Shown here piece after piece: positions 49,971 to 58,365 of a stretch of DNA of 64,000 nucleotides; position 1 is the stretch's first letter, and the number at the start of each line of letters is the position of its first letter. Under the pieces are notes generated by a model that was not told where the DNA came from, made no database searches, and worked only from the letters and a program-made list of their open reading frames with translations. The stretch covers positions 116,582-180,581 of the forward strand of contig DIGJ01000010.1 of assembly GCA_002419585.1 (NCBI GenBank), given 5' to 3'. A program made the position numbers and the translations under genes. Source of the stretch: Lachnoclostridium sp. UBA5725. Its GTDB lineage: Bacteria; Bacillota; Clostridia; Lachnospirales; Lachnospiraceae.

Positions 49971-49981
49971 GACAACATGTT

Positions 49982-50008
49982 GAACCTATAAAAAATGGTT
50001 CTTTTTTT
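49982..50008 (+). terminator. Terminator of the 69-aa peptide gene
   Basis: GAACC/GGTTC stem, loop of 10 A/T bases, then T7. Confidence 0.6.
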
Positions 50009-50375
50009 ATGTTATAAAAAGGAATTATTCATAATTACAAAATAGAGATTATGATCTTATAATAAAGACAAATATAAAACTGCCTTTCTCCAAAAGCTGA
50101 ATATTAAGGCGTCCAAGATATTATTTCTTTTGAAGTGATTGGTTGTTTTTATACTTGCGTGACTATAAAATTGTTTAAAAATGAAGAAAAAAGTTATCAA
50201 AAATAATAATAAACATTCGAACTGTCTAATATAGTTCGGTTTTTAAAAACATAACCTAATACAGTTAAACCTTTAATTTTACCATACCAGTTTGTAAACT
50301 ATAAGACTGTTAATATCTTCGTTTCTTTAATAAAATGAATCTGTTATACAAAACAAAGATTGTGAGGGAAAACAA
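50009..50375. other. AT-rich gene-free interval
   Basis: No ORF with a ribosome site. A small hairpin CGAACT/AGTTCG followed by GTTTTT (50218-50243) looks like a terminator without a visible transcript. The rest probably holds the promoter of the secreted-protein gene. Confidence 0.4.
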
Positions 50376-51146
50376 ATGAAGAAATTAACAAGGGTAATAT
50401 GTGTAATAGGATTCTGTCTAGTGGCAATGCTGGGGATGTCGAATGTGAGTGAGGCGGCTACGGTTGGCCAGATACTTACTGCTCCGGAAGAAGGCTGGCA
50501 GCGTGTAGATGATACAAATAAAAATATTGTATACGGTGGTGAGAATTGGGTTTTATCAAGTGGCCTATCTCAATATTTTTACAAAACATCACATAATACA
50601 TACCCTAAAAGTTCTGAAAATAATACTATAAAATTCAAATTTAAAGGCTCAAAAATTAGGGTGATAGCAGCTTATTCTACACCGTATTCGGCAAATATCA
50701 AAATCGCTATTGATGGTAAAGAGTATTCATATTCACAAAAAGGAGCTTTGGTTGAAGGAACTTTGAATTTTGAAAAACTGGATTTAACCTATGGATTGCA
50801 TAGCGTTGTTATTACTGGTAATAGTGATGGGTGCTTGGGGGTTGATGCCTTTGATATTGATGCCAAGGGAGAGATTGTGCCTCCAGATACGATAGACCCC
50901 GCCGATTACGAAGGCAATACCGCTATCCTTGAAATTGTCATGACAAATGGAACAATCAAGGAGTACAGTTTAACAATTGATGAACTGGAATCATTCCTTA
51001 CATGGTATGACAACCGATCAGACGGAATTGGCAAATCCTACTATCGCATTCCAAAAAAGAGCAATGTAAAACCATTCTTGACTAGAAAAGAGTATCTATC
51101 CTTTGACAAGATATACAGCTTTGAAGTAAAAGATTATAATGAGTAA
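50376..51146 (+). CDS. Secreted protein with jelly-roll-like domain
   Basis: 256 residues. Signal peptide about 1-28 (MKKLTRVICVIGFCLVAMLG, then AxA-type site SEAA). The mature part has TAPEEGWQRVDDTNKNIVYG, IKFKFKGSKIRVIAAYS, and VVITGNSDGCLGVDAFDID, the layout of a carbohydrate-binding beta-sandwich found in clostridial secreted proteins. The C-terminal part is acidic (about 175-256, LEIVMTNGTIKEYSLTIDEL). GAGGGAAAAC precedes ATG. Located in the phage cargo zone, so it may change the surface or secretome of the lysogen. Confidence 0.72.
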   Translation: MKKLTRVICVIGFCLVAMLGMSNVSEAATVGQILTAPEEGWQRVDDTNKNIVYGGENWVLSSGLSQYFYKTSHNTYPKSSENNTIKFKFKGSKIRVIAAYSTPYSANIKIAIDGKEYSYSQKGALVEGTLNFEKLDLTYGLHSVVITGNSDGCLGVDAFDIDAKGEIVPPDTIDPADYEGNTAILEIVMTNGTIKEYSLTIDELESFLTWYDNRSDGIGKSYYRIPKKSNVKPFLTRKEYLSFDKIYSFEVKDYNE

Positions 51147-51152
51147 AGACTT

Positions 51153-51182
51153 CCCCGGTGATGAGCCGGGGATTTGTTTTTT
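51153..51182 (+). terminator. Terminator after the secreted-protein gene
   Basis: CCCCGG/CCGGGG stem, loop TGATGAG, followed by ATTTGTTTTTT. Confidence 0.75.
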
Positions 51183-51868
51183 GCCTCGGTAAACTTCTAT
51201 TTTCATACACAGAATGAAAGAAAATGAATATAATAATCTTGTGTAACTCATTTACATTAGATTTCATAATGAAGGAACATAAGAATTAGATAATTTTCAA
51301 TAGCTGAAGCTTAACCATTGTTTGATACCTCAAAATCAAATGATAAATAAACTACGGGAGTGAATGACGCAAGCACTTCCGTAGCTGCAATTATACCATC
51401 ATTTTAGCTATCCTCTTTCATTTTTAAATAAAAAAAGAATCCCAGAATTTGATAGCTCTGGGATTCCTTTTTTTGATTTTGAGTAACTTTAAGTGCGCCA
51501 AATATATATAAAGAGATTTAAAAAAGAGAGTATTAGCAGGTTGGTATATATTCACTTAGCAGTAATTGAATACAGAAAGAAAATGTCAAAAATTTTGTGA
51601 ATTTTTTGGTGAAGCTTTCTTTTGCCGATACACTATTCATGTTTTTACGCTAATTACTTTTTTCTTTAAAATCTCTAAATTTATATGACATTTAGTATTC
51701 TAAACAACTATAGATATTTTAAACAATCTAATAATAATAAATATCTTACAAATAAATTTGCGATGAGATAGAATCAAAGTTAAATACAAAGAACACCTTA
51801 CCGTATATAGTGTTCAAACAACTAAATATAGCGGAAAGATGCTCTTTTATTATAACCTTTTATATAAT
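51183..51868. other. Gene-free interval with two unexplained hairpins
   Basis: A hairpin CTACGGGAGTG/CACTTCCGTAG lies at about 51353-51386. A strong 10-bp terminator GAATCCCAGA/TCTGGGATTC with T7 (51437-51474, also T-rich on the other strand) follows. No ORF with a credible start is enclosed. They may delimit a small RNA, or be debris of cargo exchange. Confidence 0.45.
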
Positions 51869-52198
51869 CTAATAACGGCGTCTTCTGTCAAACAATTGTC
51901 TTAAAAATAAAAGCCTGATGATATCTCTTATATTAAAGTCACGAAAACGACGACGGCGAAATCTAAAGTCCCTACTCCTAGGTCCATAATATGATATTTG
52001 TTGAGTTTCAACGTCCTCCATATTATAACCAAAATAATTCTCTTGTTCATAATTACTAAAAATATTATCAACCATATTGTCCCAAGCGCCAAGAGATTCC
52101 TCTCCGTTCATATGATTTTCTGCAATATAATATTTGATGTCTTCATCTAACATTGCATATAATTCGGGATAATTAGCAGCAAATTCACTAAGTTCCAT
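51869..52198 (-). CDS. Hypothetical protein with Arg-rich C-terminus, 109 aa
   Basis: Acidic, tyrosine-rich N-terminus (MELSEFAANYPELYAMLDED, IKYYIAENHMNGEESLGAWD) and an extremely Arg/Phe-rich C-terminus (RDFRFRRRRFRDFNIRDIIR, LLFLRQLFDRRRRY). AAGGAGATATC precedes ATG on the minus strand. It resembles small spore- or nucleoid-associated clostridial proteins in character only. The basic tail could bind nucleic acid or acidic polymer. It is the only leftward gene in the late cargo zone apart from the 2-TM gene. Confidence 0.6.
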   Translation of the reverse strand: MELSEFAANYPELYAMLDEDIKYYIAENHMNGEESLGAWDNMVDNIFSNYEQENYFGYNMEDVETQQISYYGPRSRDFRFRRRRFRDFNIRDIIRLLFLRQLFDRRRRY

Positions 52199-52538
52199 TT
52201 GATATCTCCTTATTTTCTTTTATAAAGCCTTTAATATTTATAATATGAAAAAATTCTAATAGAGTTCAGATATTTTAATAAAACTATTTAATTATTTATG
52301 CTAAAAACTTTATAGTTTAAAGCTCCATCGATTAATTCGTTTGAATTCATGCTAATTCATTATAAAAGTTGGGCTATGTATTACATATTATAGGGAATAT
52401 TAAATTTCTGTTTAATGGACCAAATCTATACAAAATATTAAGAAGTAGGCAACTAAAATCCTTGGAATATATTGACATTATGCATTTTAATATTATATTA
52501 TTTAATAATAATAAAACATTATACAGGGAGAGTATACT
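52199..52538. other. Gene-free interval upstream of the PPC-repeat gene
   Basis: AT-rich, no ribosome-site-backed ORF. It contains the divergent regulatory region of the 51869 and 52539 genes. Confidence 0.4.
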
Positions 52539-53660
52539 ATGGATAAAAAGTTCGGAAAATCACTAACTAGCATTATTTTTACAATGGCCATTATGTTTTT
52601 ATTTCAACCAATTACTATTTTGGCAGGGAGTAGCTTTAATGCAGCAGACAATATAACAATAGGCGAATCGCGTGCTGAGACACTTGAGACAAAGGATGAT
52701 ATAGATTATTTTAAGTTTACTACGTCAAGTGATGATTCGTTTTATAAAATAGAACTTAGAAATACAGAAGTTAAAGAAACAATTAATTTAACCTTGTATT
52801 CGGGGGGCGATGCTACAACCAATATTTATAATTTATACGCACATGTAGCCGAAGCCAATTCTGATACCAGAAAATTGGAGCCTAATCACACTTATTATAT
52901 TTCCGTAAAAAAAGATTATTTTGATTGTACTGGTAACTACAAACTAAGTGTTACCGAAATTAAAGATGATGCTCCTGATAACTATTCTAGCAGTACTACA
53001 GTATCGTTAGATAAGAAGAAAACATACAATCTTGAAGCAGTAGGAGATTCAGACTATTTTAAGTTTACTACCACAACAAATGATTCATATTATAAAATTG
53101 AACTGGCAAATACAGAAGCTACAGATACAATTGGTGCTACTATATATTATGAAGATGATATAACAACTGATATGTTGGAAGTATCAGCATACAAAGCTAG
53201 TATAGGCTCAAAATCTGTAAAATTAGAACCGAATCATACTTATTATATTGTGGTTCAAGCTCCACCATATGATAGTCCGATTGGAGGTTACAAGTTATGT
53301 GTTACAGAAATAAAAGATGATGCATCAGATACATTTAAAAACTGTTCTAAAATATCGCTAAATAAGAAATGTACTTATAAATTGAACGTAGATGGGGATG
53401 TTGATTATTTTAAGTTCAAAGCATCAAAAAGCGGTACTTACACAATTACACTTGCCAATAAAAGTGGGAGTGATGGCATTGGTGCAATAATATATAACGA
53501 AGCAGATGTAACGCAAAAAATTGATTCGATAACATCGTATAAAGCACAAAAAAACGCAATAAAAATCAAACTAAAGAAGAATCATACATATTATATTGGG
53601 GTTGAACAAAGTAGCAATTATTATCCCGTAGTGGGAAGCTATTCAATAACAATAAAGTAG
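52539..53660 (+). CDS. Secreted protein with three PPC-like repeats
   Basis: 373 residues. Signal peptide about 1-30 (LTSIIFTMAIMFLFQPITIL, AG). Three repeats of about 117 residues start at DYFKFTT-like motifs near 54, 171 and 288. Each carries SYYKIELANTE, LEPNHTYYI and GxYKLxVTEIKDDA elements: the pre-peptidase C-terminal (PPC) beta-sandwich. PPC domains usually accompany secreted proteases or bind extracellular polymers, but here there is no catalytic domain. Last gene before attR; likely lysogen cargo acting on the surface or in the medium. Confidence 0.78.
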   Translation: MDKKFGKSLTSIIFTMAIMFLFQPITILAGSSFNAADNITIGESRAETLETKDDIDYFKFTTSSDDSFYKIELRNTEVKETINLTLYSGGDATTNIYNLYAHVAEANSDTRKLEPNHTYYISVKKDYFDCTGNYKLSVTEIKDDAPDNYSSSTTVSLDKKKTYNLEAVGDSDYFKFTTTTNDSYYKIELANTEATDTIGATIYYEDDITTDMLEVSAYKASIGSKSVKLEPNHTYYIVVQAPPYDSPIGGYKLCVTEIKDDASDTFKNCSKISLNKKCTYKLNVDGDVDYFKFKASKSGTYTITLANKSGSDGIGAIIYNEADVTQKIDSITSYKAQKNAIKIKLKKNHTYYIGVEQSSNYYPVVGSYSITIK

Positions 53661-53693
53661 TATTATATAGTTAAGATAGCTGGATATGTTCAA

Positions 53694-53733
53694 TGACTAA
53701 CAAATGACTAACAAAGTTGAAAAATGTTAGTCA
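53694..53733 (+). repeat. Integrase arm-type sites on the attR side
   Basis: TGACTAACA at 53694 and 53705 (11-bp period, as at attL) plus an inverted copy TGTTAGTCA at 53725-53733. The three-site right arm and two-site left arm would permit directional excision. Confidence 0.7.
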
Positions 53734-53827
53734 AAGATATGCAAGTTATAAAAAGCGTTGTGTTTAGAAATGGCGTAAACACAAAGAATTTTAAAATACG
53801 ATATCTTATCAAAATAGATTTCTAAAA

Positions 53828-53879
53828 TTCGGGACGCAGAGGTCGTGGGTTCGAATCCCGTCGCACCGAGGAAAATCAA
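53828..53879 (+). repeat. attR core (52-bp repeat)
   Basis: Identical to 14413-14464. It begins within a duplicated tRNA-Pro anticodon loop and contains the tRNA 3' half only, so no functional tRNA is encoded here. Confidence 0.95.
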
Positions 53880-53881
53880 GC

Positions 53882-53920
53882 ACCGTAACCGCTTGTAAAT
53901 AGAGTGGTTGCGGTATTTTG
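53882..53920 (+). terminator. Original host terminator of tRNA-Pro, displaced by integration
   Basis: ACCGTAACC/GGTTGCGGT (one wobble) with TATTTTG, homologous to the phage-side terminator at 14465 and sharing the loop CTTGTAAATAGAG. Confidence 0.65.
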
Positions 53921-54009
53921 CATTTAAAAAGCAACCGAGGAAAAAGGGCGCTTTTTTATACCTACAGAAAAAATAAAGTGCTGTCATATTTTTAAAAAAG
54001 GATAATAGT

Positions 54010-54498
54010 ATGATTAAAATAGCAAAATTGAATGACATTCCATATATTGAAGATATATTAAAAGATGCAGTAAATTGGATGGATACTAAAAATATTTTAA
54101 ATCTTTGGAATGAACATAATATAAGATGGGATGTTCTTTCAAAGAATTATAAGATTGAAGATTTTTATATTGACTACATTAATAATATACCTGTTGGATG
54201 TATGGCAGTAACAGATATTGATGTAACATATTGGTCAGATGTAAAGCAAGGAACTTCTTTGTACATACATAAATTGGCTGTAAAACAAGATGCTAGAGGA
54301 AGAGGTATTTCAAAAGAATTAATTGATTTTGCAAAAGAAAAGGCATACAGTAAAAATATTAATGAAATAAGACTGGATTGTAATGCAAACAGGATAAAGT
54401 TACGGGCATTATATGAAGAACAAGGTTTTCAAATTGTAAAAAAAATATTGACTGATAAAGGATACGAATTGGCACTATATAGTTGTAATTTGAATTAA
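54010..54498 (+). CDS. GNAT family N-acetyltransferase
   Basis: 162 residues. IAKLNDIPYIEDILKDAVNW at the N-terminus; the acetyl-CoA motif is YIHKLAVKQDARGRGISKEL (Q/R-x-x-G-x-G pattern), followed by IRLDCNANRIKLRALYEEQG, usual motif B. The substrate is unknown: it could be a small-molecule or antibiotic acetyltransferase. It is the first host gene after attR, followed by a strong terminator. Confidence 0.85.
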   Translation: MIKIAKLNDIPYIEDILKDAVNWMDTKNILNLWNEHNIRWDVLSKNYKIEDFYIDYINNIPVGCMAVTDIDVTYWSDVKQGTSLYIHKLAVKQDARGRGISKELIDFAKEKAYSKNINEIRLDCNANRIKLRALYEEQGFQIVKKILTDKGYELALYSCNLN

Positions 54499-54561
54499 TT
54501 TATTGATAATAATAGTTCCTTAATTTCTAATTGTTTAATTTCTAATTTGTTAGTTTACCCA

Positions 54562-54597
54562 AACTACTAACTATATATTAAGTTAGTAGTTTTTTTG
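54562..54597 (+). terminator. Terminator after the GNAT gene
   Basis: Perfect 11-bp stem AACTACTAACT/AGTTAGTAGTT, then T7. Confidence 0.8.
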
Positions 54598-54706
54598 TTG
54601 TGAGGCAGGCTTTTAATAAACCACTTGCTATGTCAGGTTACTCTACGGAGAGTAGATTGCATAAATGTCTTTTTGTGATTATTCTTAATGCATGGAGGTA
54701 AACATC

Positions 54707-54886
54707 ATGGATTGTTATAGAGTTGGAAGATTAATTTTAGCAATACGGAAAGAAAAAGAAATGACACAGAATCAATTTATAAAAACTATGAACATAAGCA
54801 ATAACACCACACCAAAATGGAAACGTGTTTTAGGATGTCTCGAAAAGCGCTGTAATCAGTACGGGTTGGGGGTGCATGAAGAATGA
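54707..54886 (+). pseudogene. Truncated XRE HTH regulator
   Basis: From ATG 54707 (GGAGGTAAAC upstream) the product reads DCYRVGRLILAIRKEKEMTQ, then NQFIKTMNISNNTTPKWKRV. This corresponds to the HTH_3 consensus up to the recognition-helix end (usually ...TISKWERGLGCP). After W-K-R-V-L-G-C the sequence becomes unrelated and stops at the CAT start, so most of the protein is missing. Only 59 residues; probably not functional. The ATGA overlap with the CAT gene arose by deletion. Confidence 0.6.
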
Positions 54887-55545
54887 ACGAAGAACCCATT
54901 TTTATGCCCATTGATAGGAGCACATGGAAAATGTCTCAACATTTTCATTATTACACACAGATGGCACCTACCAGTTACACAGTGAATGTTATGATGGATA
55001 TCACAATTCTGCGAAAAACTCTGAAAGCACAAGGATATAAATTCTTTCCTGCATACCTTTATTTGGTAACTCGAGCAATTAGCAAACAAGAAGAACTGCG
55101 GGTTGCTGTCAAGGATGATGTCCTTGGACATTGGGAAAAGCTCACGCCGGCTTATCCAATGTTTCATGATGATGATAAAACAACATCATTGTTGTGGACA
55201 GAGTATAATGAGTGCTTTCAGGTTTTTTATAATCAGTACATTGAAGATACGAAAACGTATGGTAGCAGTCATGGCATACTCTCATCAAAAGGGCTTCCAT
55301 TACCAAATGCATATATTATATCCTGTATTCCATGGTTTACATTCAATAGTTTTTCACTTCATAATCATGCAATCAAAGATTACTATATACCTAGTTTTGA
55401 AGCTGGTGGATTCTTGGAATCGGATGGTAATATTAAGATGCCACTTTCTGTTACAGTTCATCATGCAACTACAGATGGATATCATCTAAAGGTCTTTATC
55501 GAAGAACTGCAGCGGACAATGGATAGATGTGATGAATGGTTATAA
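54883..55545 (+). CDS. Chloramphenicol acetyltransferase family protein (type A fold)
   Basis: 220 residues. MPIDRSTWKMSQHFHYYTQM, TVNVMMDITILRKTLKAQGY, KFFPAYLYLVTRAISKQEEL, IPWFTFNSFSLH and the active-site VHHATTDGYH (His193/194), which fits the CAT HHxxxDG pattern. CAT enzymes acetylate chloramphenicol with acetyl-CoA as trimers. Length is normal. Drug specificity cannot be told; chromosomal homologues often act on other acceptors. Confidence 0.88.
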   Translation: MNEEPIFMPIDRSTWKMSQHFHYYTQMAPTSYTVNVMMDITILRKTLKAQGYKFFPAYLYLVTRAISKQEELRVAVKDDVLGHWEKLTPAYPMFHDDDKTTSLLWTEYNECFQVFYNQYIEDTKTYGSSHGILSSKGLPLPNAYIISCIPWFTFNSFSLHNHAIKDYYIPSFEAGGFLESDGNIKMPLSVTVHHATTDGYHLKVFIEELQRTMDRCDEWL

Positions 55546-55561
55546 TTATTAAGCGTAGTAT

Positions 55562-55684
55562 ATGACGCAGATAAATCCTCGTTGTAATAAAGTTATAATT
55601 CAAGGATTTGGTCATGAACATCCATTGAAGAACGCCATTGAATTTAAAAAGGAGCTAATAAAATTCTTTACGGAAGAAAAATAG
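55562..55684 (+). pseudogene. C-terminal remnant of an alpha/beta-hydrolase-like gene
   Basis: 40 residues, MTQINPRCNKVIIQGFGHEH, PLKNAIEFKKELIKFFTEEK. The V-I-I-x-G-x-G-H pattern followed by a helix is the catalytic-His end of an alpha/beta hydrolase. Nothing upstream completes the fold, and no ribosome site is seen. Probably a gene fragment. Confidence 0.5.
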
Positions 55685-55695
55685 AATTAGGTTGA

Positions 55696-55728
55696 AGAGA
55701 GATGCTGGTTGAACTGGTATCTCTTTTT
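55696..55728 (+). terminator. Terminator after the CAT/hydrolase-fragment region
   Basis: AGAGAT, TGGT/ACTGG and ATCTCT pairs, followed by TTTTT. Confidence 0.65.
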
Positions 55729-55820
55729 AAATTTAGAGCAAACAAAAAATCACAAATATAAGAGCAAACATATAATGATTTTAGTGTAATCTTTTATTCC
55801 ATTATGAAGGAAGTGCTCTT

Positions 55821-56822
55821 GTGAAAAAGGGAAGAAAAATATGGGTTGTAACAGTAATAGCAATTTCTTTGTTTGTGGGATGCACAAAGGATAGCGTAAA
55901 GAATGAAAATATATTCCAGCTGGCGTATAAAGATGGGATTGTTTATGAAAATTCAATGGAAAATGTTCTGATAGAAGAAGAGGCGGCGATTCTTTCGAAA
56001 TCTCCTGGAGCAGTATCCCTTATGCTTAAGGCGAAAGCTTCAGGAACGCTAGTAAAAAAGAATGAGTATTCTATGATTGATTATTCCAACGTTTCAGATG
56101 GTTACATCATGGTCAAATATATGGAATCTACTACGAAGAAGATCAAAGCACAGGTAACTGGACCAAGTGGAGTGGTTTATACTTATAATGTAACACCAAA
56201 AAAATATGAGGTCTTTCCTCTTTCGGATGGAAAGGGAACCTACAAAACTACGATATATCAAAATATATCGAAATCCTCCTATTTAGAGGTATTGTCCCTG
56301 AGCTTTCCTGTGATGCTTATCGATGAGTATGCGCCATTTTTAATGCCAAACCAATATGTGAATTATAAAGAAAATAGTCAAGTGGTAAAAAAGGCAGACA
56401 GCCTTACCAAAGGAGTTACCAAGCCTTTCGTAAAGGTAAAGAAAATATATCATTATGTAGTCAATAATTTTACCTATGATAATAAAAAAGCGAAATCGGT
56501 AAAAAGTGGATATTTACCAAATTTGGATTCTGTGTTAAAGGAAAAAAAAGGAATCTGTTTTGATTATGCAGCAGTTATGACTGCTATGTTACGTAGCCAG
56601 GGAATACCTACAAAATTGGTAGTTGGATATAGTAAAAATGCATATCATGCGTGGATCAGTGTATATATAAATGATAGTGGATGGATTGATGGAATCATTT
56701 ATTTCGATGGGAAAACATGGAAATTAATGGATCCAACCTATGCATCCTCGGGAAAATCAAGTAAAGCTATTTTGAAATATATCGGTGACGGCTCTAACTA
56801 TAAGGCAAAATATCTATATTAG
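55821..56822 (+). CDS. Transglutaminase-like lipoprotein, copy 1
   Basis: 333 residues, GTG start (GAAGGAAGTG upstream). Lipobox LFVGC with Cys21 gives a lipid-anchored extracellular protein. A beta domain (about 60-185) precedes a transglutaminase/protease-like core with visible triad Cys246 (GICFDYA), His276 (AYHAW) and Asp304 (LMDPTY). Bacterial members crosslink or cleave proteins or peptides at the surface. A second near-identical copy lies at 58366 beyond a BTAD regulator that ends 3 bp after this gene. Confidence 0.87.
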   Translation: MKKGRKIWVVTVIAISLFVGCTKDSVKNENIFQLAYKDGIVYENSMENVLIEEEAAILSKSPGAVSLMLKAKASGTLVKKNEYSMIDYSNVSDGYIMVKYMESTTKKIKAQVTGPSGVVYTYNVTPKKYEVFPLSDGKGTYKTTIYQNISKSSYLEVLSLSFPVMLIDEYAPFLMPNQYVNYKENSQVVKKADSLTKGVTKPFVKVKKIYHYVVNNFTYDNKKAKSVKSGYLPNLDSVLKEKKGICFDYAAVMTAMLRSQGIPTKLVVGYSKNAYHAWISVYINDSGWIDGIIYFDGKTWKLMDPTYASSGKSSKAILKYIGDGSNYKAKYLY

Positions 56823-56825
56823 AAT

Positions 56826-58094
56826 TTATTCTTCTAATAATGGTGATAGCGAATAGTTTAGATACAATGTACTTTTTTTGTGTTTTCGATAGTAATCATC
56901 TTGTATGCGCTTTAAAATTTTTAACGCATTATCCTTTTCGAAACACGGCAATAGAATTAGATACTGAGCACCACTATATTTTGATACAACATCTCCGCTA
57001 CGAAGACAGAGAATGATGGATGCCAATAATTCTGGCATGGCTAGGTTTAGGGTGTCTAGAGATGGGATGTGATTGTTTTCAAAAATTGTGATTAAAATAC
57101 AGATATAATTTGAGGTTTTTGAACGAATCGACTGTCTTAATACTAATTGATAAATTTCTTTAAATACACCATAGTTACAAACAAAAGCACCGTTTTCAAC
57201 TTCTGTTTCTTTTAAATGATTCATAATGACGGAGGAATCCATCTCAATATCTGATTGGTAACTCATAAGTGAGTGATAAAGTTGATTTAGCTCACCAGAA
57301 GGATGCACACTTAAATTTCTATATAAGAGATCGGTTGCCTTTTGATGATGCAAAAGCGCACTTGAAAAATGCCCTTGCAGCATAAGAGCTTCAATCAAGT
57401 TACAATGAAGTTTTTCATCAAAAGCTTCTATAATTAGTGCCTTTGCACAGCAATCTACCATTTCTTCAATACGGTTTTCTTCTTTTAGTAATTGATATAA
57501 GTCTTTTATTGCCTCCAAATAAATGGAGTGATAGTAAGTTGTAAGAGGCACTACCCATTGCGTATCTTTTAATTTAGGAAGAAAATCCCCTTTATACAAT
57601 TCCAAAGCTTTCTGGTAAGCTGCAATCCGTTCTGTGCGAGGCAAGGATTTTAGCGAGCCTTGTCTGCAGTAAGATTCGAAGAAATCGATATCAAGACAAT
57701 ATGAAACATTTTCATTCCACTGATAAGAACCTCTGGAGGAAAGAATATAATCAGTACCTTCTGGTGTAATCGGTTCTAAAAAAGCACGCAAACGCGAAAA
57801 AGATGTTTTGAGTGAGCTTAAAGGATTGTCTCCAAAAGAATCTGCCCATATGGTATCGATAAATTCGCTCTGTGGAATAGAACGTGAATGGTATGTCACT
57901 AAATATCCTAGCAAATTCCAAAGCACGTAGGAACGATTTGAACTCTCGTTTATTAATTTCCCATCATAAGCCAATTCAAAACCACCAAACATACGAATGC
58001 AAAGCGTACTCTGATTCGAATTATAATATATTTTGTCTATCGTAAATACCTCCCACCCAATTTTTGTACATTCACCCTTTTTTTGTAACTTCAT
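56826..58094 (-). CDS. BTAD (SARP-like) transcriptional regulator with degenerate GGDEF-like tail
   Basis: The opening MFGGFELAYDGKLINESSNR is the winged-helix/BTAD entry of SARP-type regulators. A TPR-like bacterial transcriptional activation domain follows (about 140-280: CLDIDFFESYCRQGSLKSLP, YKGDFLPKLKDTQWVV). The last ~110 residues (LRSGDVVSKYSGAQYLILLP) resemble a decayed GGDEF domain. The start is uncertain. ATG 58094 lacks a clear ribosome site, and TTG 58121 has none. GGGAGG at about 58050 is ideally placed for an ATA codon at 58040 (IDKIYYNSNQ). Likely controls the flanking lipoprotein genes. Confidence 0.8.
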   Translation of the reverse strand: MKLQKKGECTKIGWEVFTIDKIYYNSNQSTLCIRMFGGFELAYDGKLINESSNRSYVLWNLLGYLVTYHSRSIPQSEFIDTIWADSFGDNPLSSLKTSFSRLRAFLEPITPEGTDYILSSRGSYQWNENVSYCLDIDFFESYCRQGSLKSLPRTERIAAYQKALELYKGDFLPKLKDTQWVVPLTTYYHSIYLEAIKDLYQLLKEENRIEEMVDCCAKALIIEAFDEKLHCNLIEALMLQGHFSSALLHHQKATDLLYRNLSVHPSGELNQLYHSLMSYQSDIEMDSSVIMNHLKETEVENGAFVCNYGVFKEIYQLVLRQSIRSKTSNYICILITIFENNHIPSLDTLNLAMPELLASIILCLRSGDVVSKYSGAQYLILLPCFEKDNALKILKRIQDDYYRKHKKSTLYLNYSLSPLLEE

Positions 58095-58289
58095 TTTATC
58101 ATGGTATCCGAATCTTGACAATTGTATATTTTATTTAGTATCTTGCCACAGAAAAGACAATCCTTCTTTGTATTATATATTATGTCTGACATTTTAAAAG
58201 TACGTAGCAGAATGCAGTCTTGCTAGCCGATGCAGTATGAACTTGATAGATAGTATCAAAGCCCTTAACGAATGCTACAAAATATATAA

Positions 58290-58318
58290 TTGTCAACTAT
58301 AATATTACATGATAAAAT
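58290..58318 (+). promoter_or_regulatory. Promoter of transglutaminase-like lipoprotein copy 2
   Basis: TTGTCA (58290), a 17-bp spacer and TAAAAT (58313), 48 bp before the GTG. It is in the region divergent from the BTAD gene. Confidence 0.55.
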
Positions 58319-58365
58319 AAGCTTGAAAGTAGTAGATCTTTTTCCATAATAAGGGAGGCGCTATT

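Larger units (their letters stand above)
14413..53879. mobile_element. Siphovirus-type prophage integrated in tRNA-Pro, about 39.4 kb
   Basis: It is bounded by 52-bp identical core repeats (14413-14464 and 53828-53879). It holds an integrase next to attL and a minus-strand lysogeny block, then plus-strand early, replication, packaging, head, tail and lysis genes in the canonical order, then a cargo zone before attR. All essential modules are present with no obvious frameshifted structural gene, so it may be inducible. The structural set (SPP1-like portal, MuF protein, Gp20-type scaffold, Minor_capsid_2/3-like proteins, Gp15-type tail chaperone, 862-aa tape measure) indicates a non-contractile tail. 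Confidence 0.93.

Noticed and set aside
52369..52566. 65-codon ORF before the PPC-repeat gene
   Set aside because: No ribosome site, overlaps the start of the real gene in another frame, composition random for AT-rich DNA.
54630..54665. MerR-type operator (TACTCT-ACGG-AGAGTA) before the truncated HTH gene
   Set aside because: The inverted repeat is real, but no MerR-like regulator or 19-bp-spaced promoter boxes could be identified with confidence.
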